Shown here: in pieces, positions 11,101 to 21,039 of the stretch
How positions within the stretch are numbered: position 1 is the first letter of the stretch
How the letters are laid out: the number at the start of each line of letters is the position of its first letter
Source of the DNA: Welwitschia mirabilis
Lineage: Eukaryota; Gnetophyta; Gnetopsida; Welwitschiales
NCBI GenBank assembly: GCA_051453625.1
Contig: JBOZIK010000001.1
Span: 82,850,175 to 82,904,310 of the forward strand
DNA: 54,136 nt
Direction of reading: 5' to 3'
Program-made: the position numbers and the translations under genes
Notes under the pieces: generated by a model
What the model was told of the DNA's origin: nothing
Seen by the model: the letters and a program-made list of their open reading frames with translations, nothing else
The model's database searches: none

Positions 11101-12104
11101 ATACAAAAAAAATAAAATAATCAAGTGAAAGTACAATATGCAAAATAAGTCTTAAAAACAATTAATACCTCTGATGACACCAAGGAGATAACTGATCCCA
11201 TAGCCTCTAAGTAAAAATTAATTTTATATGAAGAGGGGAATGTAAGCACTATCAAAGGAGTAAAGACCCACATATCATGGCTAACTGACCCCTTAATAGA
11301 GTTCTCACAGTTACCATATCATACTACCAAAGGCCCCTATTAATAAAACTTTTCCTTGTGCCATTATGATAGGACATCATAGTAACCATGGTTTTAGTTT
11401 AGATATAAAATACCATGGTCATTATATATTGCTTTTTGTTTTCATATTTTGTATTATTATTATTATTTTAATAGTGAAAAAAATTCCTCATAATCAAGTA
11501 TTCGTTAGGATAAGGATAAAGTAATGATATGAGAAATAAGGAAGAACACCCTCAAACAACTAAAGACTTATATCATTGAAAAAGAAAAAAAGAAACCAAG
11601 GAATATTACTTTAAAAGGAAGATCATAGACATATGAATGTCTTAAAAATGGGTGAATTAAATCTTATTACTCAGAATGCCTAAGTAAAATATTTACTAAT
11701 CATGATAACTTCATAAAGTAAAATATTAGTTAAGTAAAAGATATTCAAGCGATAACATGATATTTACTAAAAGAACTAGCTAGGAAAGAATTTAGATAAA
11801 GGTAAGAGGAGAATTCCAATACAAATACTTGTATCATATTAAAGGTTTAATCAATAGATATTTCAATGATTTTTAACCTTGAATTGATTAACTTTTAAAT
11901 TTCCCAAGTGTTCAAGTTGGAGGTTTCAACTAAACCATTTTAATGATGTATATTTTTCTTACAAATAAGGATTAAAAAGAATCAATAGATTTAACTAGTT
12001 ATGTAAAAATTACACTTAGGAAATTTAGAAGTTAATGGATAAAATCTTTAACTAGTTAAACCTCTCAACTAGTTAAACCATTGAGAGATTTAACTACTTA
12101 TATT

Positions 12105-13720
12105 AAAAAAGGGCTAAATCAAATAGATAATAATTGATAAAATATAAAAGGTATACAATAATTTTAGAGTAAAATCAATTAAAGATAAAGAGAGTAAAAT
12201 GATAAAACTTTAATAGCCTAAATTTCAAAATCCAAATAAGAAATAAAGAAGTGATAAATTTCATTAACAAATAATCTCTTATTAAAACATTATAAAGCAT
12301 GAGGATCATTATATAACTTATTTAAGGTACTGATCAAAGAATGGATTCAAGAAGTTTCTAAGGGATTTTACGAATTTTTAATAAAATTGAGAAGCTCTTT
12401 AAGATTTAATTTTAAGCATGGATTATCATCAAGAATATATGGTTTATTTCAATTCAAAATTCCAAGATATTCTAAGTTAAACTTTTAAAAAGAATAATCA
12501 TAAGAAGCATAAGGTAAAGTGGACTTGATAGAAAAAGAATGAATTTTACTTTGAGTATCATATGGAATTTTAAAAGGAATAGATTAAGAGATAGGAGAAA
12601 TAAAATCTTCAAAATTATGAGTTTTATGAAATTCAAGGCAAAAAACATGGCCTTGAGAATTACATGAATGTTTGATTAGAAGATATGGAAAAGGTTAAAA
12701 AAATCAAGATCATAAGGTAATGTAAAAATGAAAGTATAAGTGGAGGGAAGGGTATGATTTGAAGTTTTACATGTGGGAAAAGGTGGAAAGGATGTAGAAA
12801 TATTGGTAGAATGAACAAGTCTAGCCTCTATGAAGTTTGAATAAATCTCTATGATTCTTTCATTATGATTAGTTTCCTAATTATTATCTTTATCATTATT
12901 TGGTTGGATTGTTTCTTCACTTTCCTTATCATTATTTATGGTTATATATTCCTTCTCTTGTTGAATATTACTTTCATTCTCTGGATTATTGGATTCATTG
13001 AAAAGATTATCAAGAGAAATAAGAGAATTATTTTTATCATTGATTGTAAAGTTTTCAAATTTTTCATGAATGGATTCCTCATCTTGATTATTTAATAGTA
13101 AATGAATGATAGGGACATAATCTAATACCTTAATATCATCATCTAATGAATAATCATCCTCATCTAATTATTTTAAGACAGATTCTAGTTATTATTATCT
13201 CCCCTTTGCTCATCTTCTAATGAATAGGATGTTGAAGTTTGATAAAAAATTTTATCTTCAAGTTTGAAAGCAAGAATCATTATCATTTGTGCCTAAGTTC
13301 TTCTCATTCTCCTTAAGGTAGAACTAGGATAGTTTTGAGGATGTTTTGTTGTAAATAAATCTTGAGTTAGTAACAATGTTTGTTGCATGATTTCAACCAA
13401 TTTTTTTAGGTTCTTGTTAGTTTTTTCTTAGTTCTTCCTTATTTCATTAATCATTTGTTTTAATGGATCATTTTCTTCCTCGTAGTAGTTCATGGAATAT
13501 AGCTTTTCTTCAAAGTAATGTATGGAAGATGATTTGAATTAATACAAATGACTATAGAAAATTTGTCTAATTGAGGTAGAATCCCAAAAATATGGAGAAT
13601 CTTCATCATCATTTCTATATTTGAAAGAAAAAGGAAAAAGAATAAGAAGATTGAAAAGAGAAAGGGATCAAATTCCAACTTTCAACATCATTTTGTGATT
13701 TTCTCCCTCTTTCAAAAACC
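12105..13720 (-). pseudogene. Unidentified conserved reading frame of family A, copy 3
   Basis: Minus-strand frame with the same block order as copy 2: DDEDSPYFWDSTS; NYYEEENDPLKQMINEIRKN with EKTNKNLKKLVEIMQQTLLL (a likely coiled coil with Leu/Ile spacing); TKHPQNYPSSTLKENEKN; an acidic block; KPYILDDNPCLKLNLKELL; IHSLISTLNKLYNDPHAL; RLFVNEIYHFFISYLDFEI; and a hydrophobic C-terminal part ending near FSPFF. Differences from copies 1 and 2 are often conservative (Asp/Asn, Leu/Ile/Val, Lys/Arg), the pattern expected from past selection on a protein. It is disrupted by stops and frameshifts. The function is unknown. Confidence 0.6.
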
Positions 13721-14329
13721 TCTTGAAGTGTTTTATCACTATAAATCATAGAATCTTTTATATTTCTTCTGTTTCCTACAAAAAATTCTCAAACTATTTT
13801 CTAACTATTATCCTCAGAGTTTTTCAAGTTTCTCCTTCTTTCAAAAATAATTTCCTTAATTATATTTCTATTACTATTCATTAAAGCAATTAAGACGAAT
13901 AGAGTAAGAGAATGTTATTTCAAGATAGTAAGGAAGATAAGTACATAATAAAGATCAACTTTTTCTTTCTTTGATATTTCATCATTTTATTAAAATTATT
14001 GATCCTTAACACTTAAAAGATGTGTAATGGATATTGTTTTAACTATCATGAAAATAACTAACAGAATGACTATAGATAAAAAGTAAAATTTCATTTGAAA
14101 ATAATAAAAGGAAAAAAAAATCTTCTTCAATTCTTAGAACTTGGCATATCTAGGATGTGCATACCTAGATTTTACTTAAAGTTGAATAATACTTATTTGA
14201 TATTTTGTTCAATCAAGTTTTACTTCCTCTGATATTTTGTATTTCTACTAAAATTCACTATATCCTTGCATGCTTAGATAAAAACAAAAACTAAAATTAA
14301 AAATAATAGATTATCATCCACATGATCAT

Positions 14330-14432
14330 GGGTATGACCAGTTGAATGACGATCATTAATAAAAAAAAAAAAAAAAAAAAAAAAAAAANNNNNNNNNNGG
14401 TGTATGACCAGTTTAATGTCGATCATATAAAA

Positions 14433-14466
<34 letters not shown>
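14330..14466. repeat. Poly-A, 10-N gap, local duplicate and (AT)n microsatellite
   Basis: GGTATGACCAGTTGAATG with GATCATTAAT is followed by a long A run into 10 N (14389-14398). Then GTGTATGACCAGTTTAATG with GATCATATAA repeats the same motif before an (AT)n run at about 14437-14465. The motif on both sides of the N run suggests an unmerged overlap at a homopolymer. Confidence 0.8.
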
Positions 14467-14469
<3 letters not shown>

Positions 14470-14797
14470 AAAAATTACAAAAAATAAAAAATCAGACTAT
14501 CATTAAAGCTATGATGGGAACAATTGAGAAGACAATAGTACCTTTATTACTAATCTATGAATAGAAAAAAAATTTACGAAATAGAAAACAAATTTGAAAT
14601 TTCAAAACTATCATTCCCAATGTTATTAGAATGATTTAGAGGATGACAAGGATACTAAAAATTATGGAGAATGAAACTTGCTAAAATAAACCCACTCTAA
14701 GATACACTAAAAATATAATACTATTTCAAATAAATACTTGAATAGAAAATTTAAGGTGCTTATTTGAATAGTAATAATTCTTCAGTTTCTTATGGCC

Positions 14798-14816
14798 TTC
14801 CCTAGCAACAATGCCA
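14798..14816 (-). promoter_or_regulatory. Primer-binding site, tRNA-Asp-like
   Basis: The minus strand reads TGGCATTGTTGCTAGGGAA, against TGGCGCCGTTGCCGGGGAA expected from tRNA-Asp. All five differences are transitions. It lies three bases from the LTR end, as in copy 2. Confidence 0.85.
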
Positions 14817-14819
14817 AAA

Positions 14820-16182
14820 TGTTAATGTGTGAATTTATGCAATCTTATAAATCCTTTAGGCAAAACCTATAAATCATAATACTTGTAAAACACACACTTT
14901 AGTATAGATTAGAGTTAATCTAAATGTCATAATCCTATCAAAGGCATTGGGCTTGAAGTTGGAGAATTAATTATTAAAGGTATTTTTTGTCTTTTATCTC
15001 TAAGTAAATAAAAGTAAATAATAATGTAATATGCTATGCCAAGATGAATGAAGATGAAATGCAATGGATGAAATGTGAATGAGATGAATTCTACTTGGAT
15101 CCTAATTATCCTCTCATAAGAATTAGCTCTTTATAATTCTAATTAATTAAGAAGAGTTCTTACTTATTCCTAATGAATGTGAATTATGAGATAAGCCAAA
15201 TAGAATGTGAAAAATGCAATATGAATTTAAATGAAATAGTAATGCAAAACTAAATTTACTAATTATGTTAACCTTAAGAAAGGTTATCCTTATAATCTAA
15301 ATAAATTACATAATTGTCACTAGAATATAACCAACTTAAATCATAAGGGACATAAATATGATTTAAGCAAAAATAGTATTTAAATTTATCATAGAATGTT
15401 ACATGCACTTACAAAAAATTAGCAGAACCTCAATGGAAGAGACTTAGCCTAACACAAAGGGAATGTCTTTCTGTAGCTACTGAATAAACCTCTTATCTTT
15501 CAATATGTCATCATAAGTTTATTGAGTACAAAATATTAATTAGAAGTGAAGAAAAGAGAGGTATTTATAGTTTAATATTAAAAGTTCTAAAACCATAATC
15601 CTATAAGTTGAAGAATAAATCCTACTAGCCTAAGTAGATCACATGACTCCATTATAAGGTAATTTAGTCCTGATTATACAAAATAGTTATCATCTTGACT
15701 ATCATAAAATAATACTAGAAATGATGCCCCATAATAACAAATGAAACATCAGTTTCCAACTCTACAATGGACTTTGCAGTTGACTATAGATGTGTTATTA
15801 TCCCTTATGTCATGGGAATGATAATGGAGATAACACCTCCTTAAAAAAGGTGCTTCATTGGCTCCAATCTCTAGTCCAAATCACTATTGTAATAAGCTAA
15901 TATAGTGTTGTTATCCTATCTATCATGGGGATAATAGTGGGAATGACATCCTTCCATAGCTCTCTAGCTAAAGCAAATTAACCTTCTTTATTATTGATCT
16001 TCCTCTAATGTACTAAGTACTAAAACATGTTTGAAATGCATCTAAAAATGCCAGGAATTATGTGTTTCCATGATCATCCCATCAACTCTTCATAATCATC
16101 AGAATTACATCTAAACCTATACAAATGTCCTACAAAGTACTTTAAATACACCATCAAATTTTTATAAATTAGCATCACAATA
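14820..16182 (-). mobile_element. Family A 5' LTR of the nested unit
   Basis: Starts TGTTAATGTGTGAATTT and ends AAATTAGCATCACAATA on the plus strand. The PBS is adjacent on the low side. Minus-strand TATAAATA lies at 15562-15569. The length of 1363 bp is close to the 1360-bp partner LTR at 7642-9001. Many differences between the two indicate an old insertion. Confidence 0.85.
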
Positions 16183-16187
16183 AACAC
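16183..16187. repeat. Target-site duplication AACAC, right copy
   Basis: AACAC directly after the LTR end, matching 7637-7641. Confidence 0.8.
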
Positions 16188-16790
16188 TTCAATAGAGGAT
16201 ACTCAAGCCAATACTAAGGTAAGCTTCTCTTTGTAGCTATTAGATGAATCTCTTGTCCTTTATTCTTCAATCAAAAGAACATCAGGTATAAAAGATAAAA
16301 ATGGAAGTAAAGAAAAGAAAGAGTATTTATAGTTTTACAATGAAATTCTAGAATCTTAACCCTAAAGTCAGAGAAGAAATCCTAGTAGCACATATGGGTC
16401 ACATAATACCATTACAAAGATAATACTTTCCATCATAGAAAATAGTTGTCATCTTAACTATTATGGAGATGTAAATGGAAATGTCACTCCATGTTAAAAG
16501 TTAGTTCATTAGCTTAAGGTCCTATTAACTCCATAGCCTCTATCCATTTCACCAGTACTATCATCCTATTCATCAGGAGATGATAAAGGGGACAACGGAT
16601 TTCTTCATCTTTAATCTCAAAGAGGAATCAGTCTTATACATAGTAAATCCTTCTTTCAAAGTATGAAATATTAGAATAAGCCTAAGGACGTGTTTCAATG
16701 ATTATGTTATTAGTTCTTTATAATCATTAGAATTACATCTAAACCTATATAAATGTCTTGCAAAAGCACTCAAAGTACACCATTAGATTC
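16183..16790 (-). mobile_element. Family A LTR fragment (right part of a split LTR)
   Basis: Continues the LTR fragment of 7538-7641: TTCAATAGAGGATACTCAAG, TAGATGAATCTCTTGTCC, minus-strand TATAAATA at 16324-16331, then CAAAGTACACCATTAGATTC, which is close to the normal LTR end. The last bases fall in the gap at 16791-16915 (125 N). Confidence 0.8.
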
Positions 16791-16915
16791 NNNNNNNNNN
16801 NNNNNNNNNNNNNNNNNNNNNNNNNNNNNNNNNNNNNNNNNNNNNNNNNNNNNNNNNNNNNNNNNNNNNNNNNNNNNNNNNNNNNNNNNNNNNNNNNNNN
16901 NNNNNNNNNNNNNNN
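16791..16915. other. Assembly gap (125 N)
   Basis: A run of 125 N hides the junction between the family A LTR and the Athila-like pol region that follows. Confidence 0.99.
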
Positions 16916-17685
16916 TTAATTAAAAAACAAATATTTTAATTTAATAGATTATTCAAATCAATTAGGGATGATATATAAGTAGCATCCGTTACTAGATTAT
17001 GTAGGAATATGAAAAGATATGGCTTTTTACATACCTATATTAGATTGTATAGATATTTCTAAAATTATAAAAAGTTTTGAAAAAAGGGAAATGAGTTCTA
17101 CATAAAATATTTCTCTAGGACTAAATAAAAAATATGAACTACTTTGAACTCTTTTTATTTTAGATAAAGATCATCCATTGTTAAATGAATCTCTTTTAAT
17201 AAGAGAAATACCTTTTTAGTTACAATATTTTTCTAATGTTTTAGAAGAATTAAAAAAGGCCAAAAAATTCTATATAGAAAAAATAATTATGAATATTCAA
17301 TGATTTTTGGTAGGAAAATAAAAATTACCCAAGTAATACTAATAAACATGTAAGATATCATAGATAAGGAGATGCTCTTTTCTTCCACTTCCATCTTGTA
17401 AAAAACTAATGGACAATCAACTTCAAATTGCCATAGCATGAAATCTATTAAATTGAAAGCGCCATAAAAATCTTCCTAGGAACCTCAAATGTGTTAATTA
17501 ATTATAAGAATTAGTTAAAAAAATCCTTTCACAATATAACAATATAATTAAATGTTTTCAATGCCATGAAATTGCCTTATAATGATTATGAAGTAGAACA
17601 TATCAATAGGATGAAATCCTTCTAGATGCCCAAGAATCCTTCACTTACCTTTATAAGAATGATTATTTGAGAAAGAATCATACTC
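16916..17685 (+). other. Degenerate sequence upstream of pol
   Basis: By position this should be the gag-protease side of the following pol. I could read only weak coding traces near its end (DEILLDAQESFTYLY, about 17600-17650). Nothing else is supported. Confidence 0.3.
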
Positions 17686-17689
17686 TCAG

Positions 17690-19478
17690 AATGAAACACC
17701 CATTAAACTTAAGGCTCTTCCAAAAGATCTCTAATATTATTCCTTAAGAGAAGATTTCACCTTTCCATTAGTAATAATTTCTTCCTTATCAACATCCCAA
17801 GAAACCAAGTTGTTAAATGTCTTAAGGAAATATAGGTAAGAAATAGGATGGATTTTTTTTGATATTTGGGATATTGATCCTAACATTTTCATGCATCACA
17901 ATTACTTGGATAAAAATTCTAATCCATCCAAAAAGTTCAATGGAGAATAAATCCGATCTTAAAAAAAGGTAGTAAAAAATGAAGTGATCAAAGTCTTAAA
18001 TAATGGAATAATCTTTACCATCTTAAATAGTAAAGGAATAATTGTAATACAAATAGTAGCAAAGAAATCCAAAATTATGCTAGCCCTAAATGAACATAAT
18101 GAACTCATCTGCATTAGATCCATTATCAAATGGAAAATGTGGATAGATCATAGAAAGCTAAATGCCATCTCAAAAAAGGATCATTTCCCTCTCCCATTTT
18201 CTAGTTAAATCTTAGAACAACTTATTATAACATCCATTCTACTACTTTTGAGATGATGATTTAGGGTACAACCAAATAGAAATCACCCCTAAGGATTAAC
18301 ATAAAACTTCTTTTATGTATCAATATGCAATATTTTCTTATAAAAGAACGTATTTTGGGTTTTACACCATACCTACCACAATTAAACATTATATGATTAC
18401 AACATTCTCTGTTTATTAGACTCATGCATTGAAATATTTATGGATGATTCCTCTATCTACAATGCCTCCTTCAATTAGTGCCTTCAAAACTTAAAAATTT
18501 TCCTTTTGTAATGTAAAAAAAATGCCTTTTTCTTAATTGAAAAAAATGTTCTTTCATGGTTAATAAAGGCATAGTATTAGGACATCTCATATCTTTAAAA
18601 GGAATTCAAGTATACCTTGTGAATGTTTTACGAATCACAAATCTTCCTACTCTATAAAAGCAAAAAGACATTATATTTTTTCTAGGACAAATAATACATT
18701 ATAGGAATTTTATTAAAAACTTTAGTAAAATCTATAAACCATTGTATAACCTCCTAAGCAAAGATGCCTCTTTTATTTGGACCTCTATGTGTCAACATAC
18801 ATTCAATGAATTAATGGTAGAAATTACCTCTACTCATATCATTTAATCATCTAATTGGAAGTTACCTTTTAAACAAATGTACGATGCTAGTGTTTATATA
18901 GTTGGAGCTGTTTTAGAATAAAAAATGGATATGAAACCAACTATAATCTATTATGCCAATAAAACATTAAGTGACACTTAATTAAACTACACTGTTATTG
19001 AAAAAGAGCTCTTCGTCATAGTGTTTGCTTTGGAAAAATGTAGACAGTACTTGTTAGGTTCTACAATGATCATCTACATTGATCACTTAACCCTTATATA
19101 CCTATTCAATAAAAAGTATTCAAAGCCTATATTAAGTATATAGATCCTACTTTCGTAGGAGTTAACTTAGAAATTAAGGATAAAAAATTGTTTTAATAGT
19201 ATATTTGCAAACCACCTTTCATGCATAACTCAAGAAAAAATGTAAACATCTCTTTCCATTGATGATAACTTTTCTAATAAATACCTCTTCTCAATTATGA
19301 AAATACCTTGGTTTTTTGGTATTGCAAACTACTTAGTTTTTAGTATTATTTACTCTAATTAGATCTTCAATGAGTGAAAAATATTCTTAAGGTAGGCTAA
19401 ATACTTCTTTTGCTATAGTCATGATTTATTTAAGTATTTTGCATATCAAATAATCTATAAATGTATCCCTTAATCACA
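17690..19478 (+). pseudogene. Athila-like Ty3/gypsy reverse transcriptase-RNase H remnant (outer element)
   Basis: The polyprotein would copy element RNA into DNA. In order: PIKLKALPKDL and IGWIFFDIWDIDPNIF before RT; VLNNGIIFTILNSKGIIVIQ with KMWIDHRKLNAISKKDHFPL, the RT entry motif with IDYRKLN changed to IDHRKLN; decayed palm region; GIVLGHLISLKGIQV; NFIKNFSKIYKPLYNLL; then RNase H with PFKQMYDASVYIVGAVL, YYANKTLSD, YTVIEKELFVIVFALEKC and YIDHLTLIYL. It ends in the RNase H-integrase linker (IPWFFGIANYLVF, FKYFAYQIIYKCIP) just before an LTR. Many stops and frameshifts make it non-functional. The remaining integrase is found at 30735, after the inserted element. Motif order and linker are typical of the Athila lineage. 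Confidence 0.85.
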
Positions 19479-19483
19479 ATTAC
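19479..19483. repeat. Candidate target-site duplication ATTAC, left copy
   Basis: ATTAC lies at the point where the interrupted pol ends and the LTR-like sequence starts. The same five bases directly follow the right LTR at 30735-30739. Caution: the LTR's first TGTTAT would have to be lost or altered here. Confidence 0.5.
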
Positions 19484-20803
19484 GATCTAAATTAGTCATA
19501 TTTAACATCATTTTTAGGGTTTTTTTTGAATTATTTTTATATGTTTAAGGCTTAAATTAACCACATTTGATGAAAAAATAAGATAAAAAATTAATAATAA
19601 TTTGGATTAAAATGAAATAAATATGAAGCATTTTAGAAAGGCATGTGGTAGTAACATATGATTGCGGCATGTGATAGCGACGTGTGGTAGTTACATAATA
19701 GTGAAATTGAAAACATATGGCGATATCATTGATTAGTAAAGGCATCATGATATAAAGGCCAAGTGTTGAACTAATCCTTTAAATTTTACTTAACCAAGAA
19801 GATCTTACATTAAGAAGACATTATGTCAAGAAGACATTACATCAATNNNNNNNNNNNNNNNNNNNNNNNNNNNNNNNNNNNNNNNNNNNNNNNNNNNNNN
19901 NNNNNNNNNNNNNNNNNNNNNNNNNNNNNNNNNNNNNNNNNNNNNNACATCAAGAAGGTGTTACATTAAGAAGACATTACATTAAGAAGATGTTACAATA
20001 AAAAGATACTACATTAAGAATGCATTACACTAATAATGTGTTACATCAATAAGATGTTACATCAAGAAGATGTTTTACCAAGAAAAGGAATTACATTAAA
20101 AAGACATTATACTAAGAAGACACATAAAAGAAGATGTTTTACAATTAGTAATATAATTACTTATGATCCATTACTACTNNNNNNNNNNAAAACCATCAAC
20201 TAAAACCTCTAAATACCCATCATAAATTTACCATATTTTTATCTCTCTTGCATTGATTATTCTTATGACATTTAGAGTTCAATTAAGAAAGGAATACATC
20301 TTAGTCGTAAAGAAGGGAATTTCTTGGTACTGGTTTATGTCTCTTTCATTGATATTTTGATTAATAAGATACTGATTAAAGTGTTCTTTCAAAATTATTT
20401 TTTTCTCATTTTTCTTATAATTTATATTTATAATAATTAAGTGAAAATTATTTCTGATTGATATATCTTATGAGGATAAGCCTAAGTGACAATATGTTAG
20501 TTGAATGGTTAAATCTTAGATTTAGATTACATTCATTTTCTTTGCATCTCTCTTGCATTGCATTTTCATCTTTACATTTATCTTGTATTACTATTACTTT
20601 TTATCCCTTAATTAGAAAATAACAAAAAATTCTCTTAGAGAAATCTTCTAATGGCTAGAATTCCTCTCTAGAGTATGATATTTTAGTTAACTCCTATATG
20701 CTAGTGTGTTTTATATTAGTTTAATTGAGATTTGTAGATATCAAAGCTAAAGGATTCATTGGAAGAAAGTACTAAATTGTTCATACTTTTATACATTTCA
20801 ACA
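19484..20803 (+). mobile_element. Family B 5' LTR (inner Athila-like element)
   Basis: Similar along its length to 29504-30734: TTAGTCATATTTAACATCAT, ATAATTTGGATT, GGCATGTG, the 16-bp repeat array, TAATATAA, TTGATCCATTA-type sequence, GCATTGATT, and GATTCATTGGAAGAA near the end. It ends CATTTCAACA. It holds a 100-N gap (19847-19946) and a 10-N gap (20179-20188). The degenerate tRNA-Asp-like PBS after it and a gag remnant further downstream make it the 5' LTR. Confidence 0.75.
19790..20140 (+). repeat. 16-bp minisatellite array in LTR
   Basis: Repeats of about 16 bp with consensus AAGAAGATGTTACATY, interrupted by an assembly gap. Variants include AAGAAGACATTACATT. Equivalent arrays lie at 29815-30055 (plus) and 37765-37940 (minus). 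Confidence 0.9.
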
Positions 20804-20830
20804 TTTTTACATCATTGTTATGAGGGAGTT
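20804..20830 (+). promoter_or_regulatory. Degenerate primer-binding site, tRNA-Asp-like
   Basis: After the LTR end comes TTTTTACATCATTGTTATGA then GGGAGTTCAAG. TTACATC against TGGCGCC, and GTT...GGGA against GTTGCCGGGGA, suggest the same tRNA-Asp site with a short insertion. Weak on its own; supported by position. Confidence 0.4.
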
Positions 20831-21039
20831 CAAGAAAGCTTAGCAAATTGATTCTTCCTACTTAAGTAAGTAAATTTATTTCAAGATGTTTGCTTGTATA
20901 GTGCATATATATATATATGTTTTTCATTTTTTTAAGGTTAGTTTCAGTTTCACATTCATAGTTTGACTTGATTTTTAAATTTATGTTAGTTTTACTTTTT
21001 ATTTAAAGTTGGAGATTATTAATGTTTTTAACAAATAAA
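20831..21039 (+). other. Family B leader fragment before LINE insertion
   Basis: AT-rich with a short (AT)n at about 20907-20918; no coding frame. It is the stretch between the PBS region and the LINE homology. Confidence 0.4.

Larger units (their letters stand above)
11100..14819 (-). mobile_element. Family A LTR element, internal region copy 3
   Basis: Collinear with copies 1 and 2 but more diverged: the CTCTGATGACACCAAGGAGA segment near 11170, the TGGCTAACTGACCCC segment near 11280, the reading frame at 12105-13720, then a leader and a PBS at 14798-14816. Microsatellites and a 10-N gap interrupt the leader near 14360-14465. Confidence 0.75.
7642..16182 (-). mobile_element. Nested family A element bounded by LTRs and AACAC duplication
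   Basis: Outer LTRs at 7642-9001 (1360 bp) and 14820-16182 (1363 bp) are near equal in length and similar throughout by eye, yet clearly diverged. The PBS beside the high-coordinate LTR fixes the direction as minus. The unit is inserted into another LTR of its own family. The interior is not simple: a further LTR end piece lies at 9468-9700 beside an assembly gap. The arrangement may be LTR-internal-LTR-internal-LTR formed by recombination, or a secondary insertion. The internal region carries the unassigned reading frame and no recognisable pol. Confidence 0.75.

Noticed and set aside
19790-20140. Array considered as CRISPR-like
   Set aside because: Units are contiguous without unique spacers and lie in an LTR of a plant retrotransposon.
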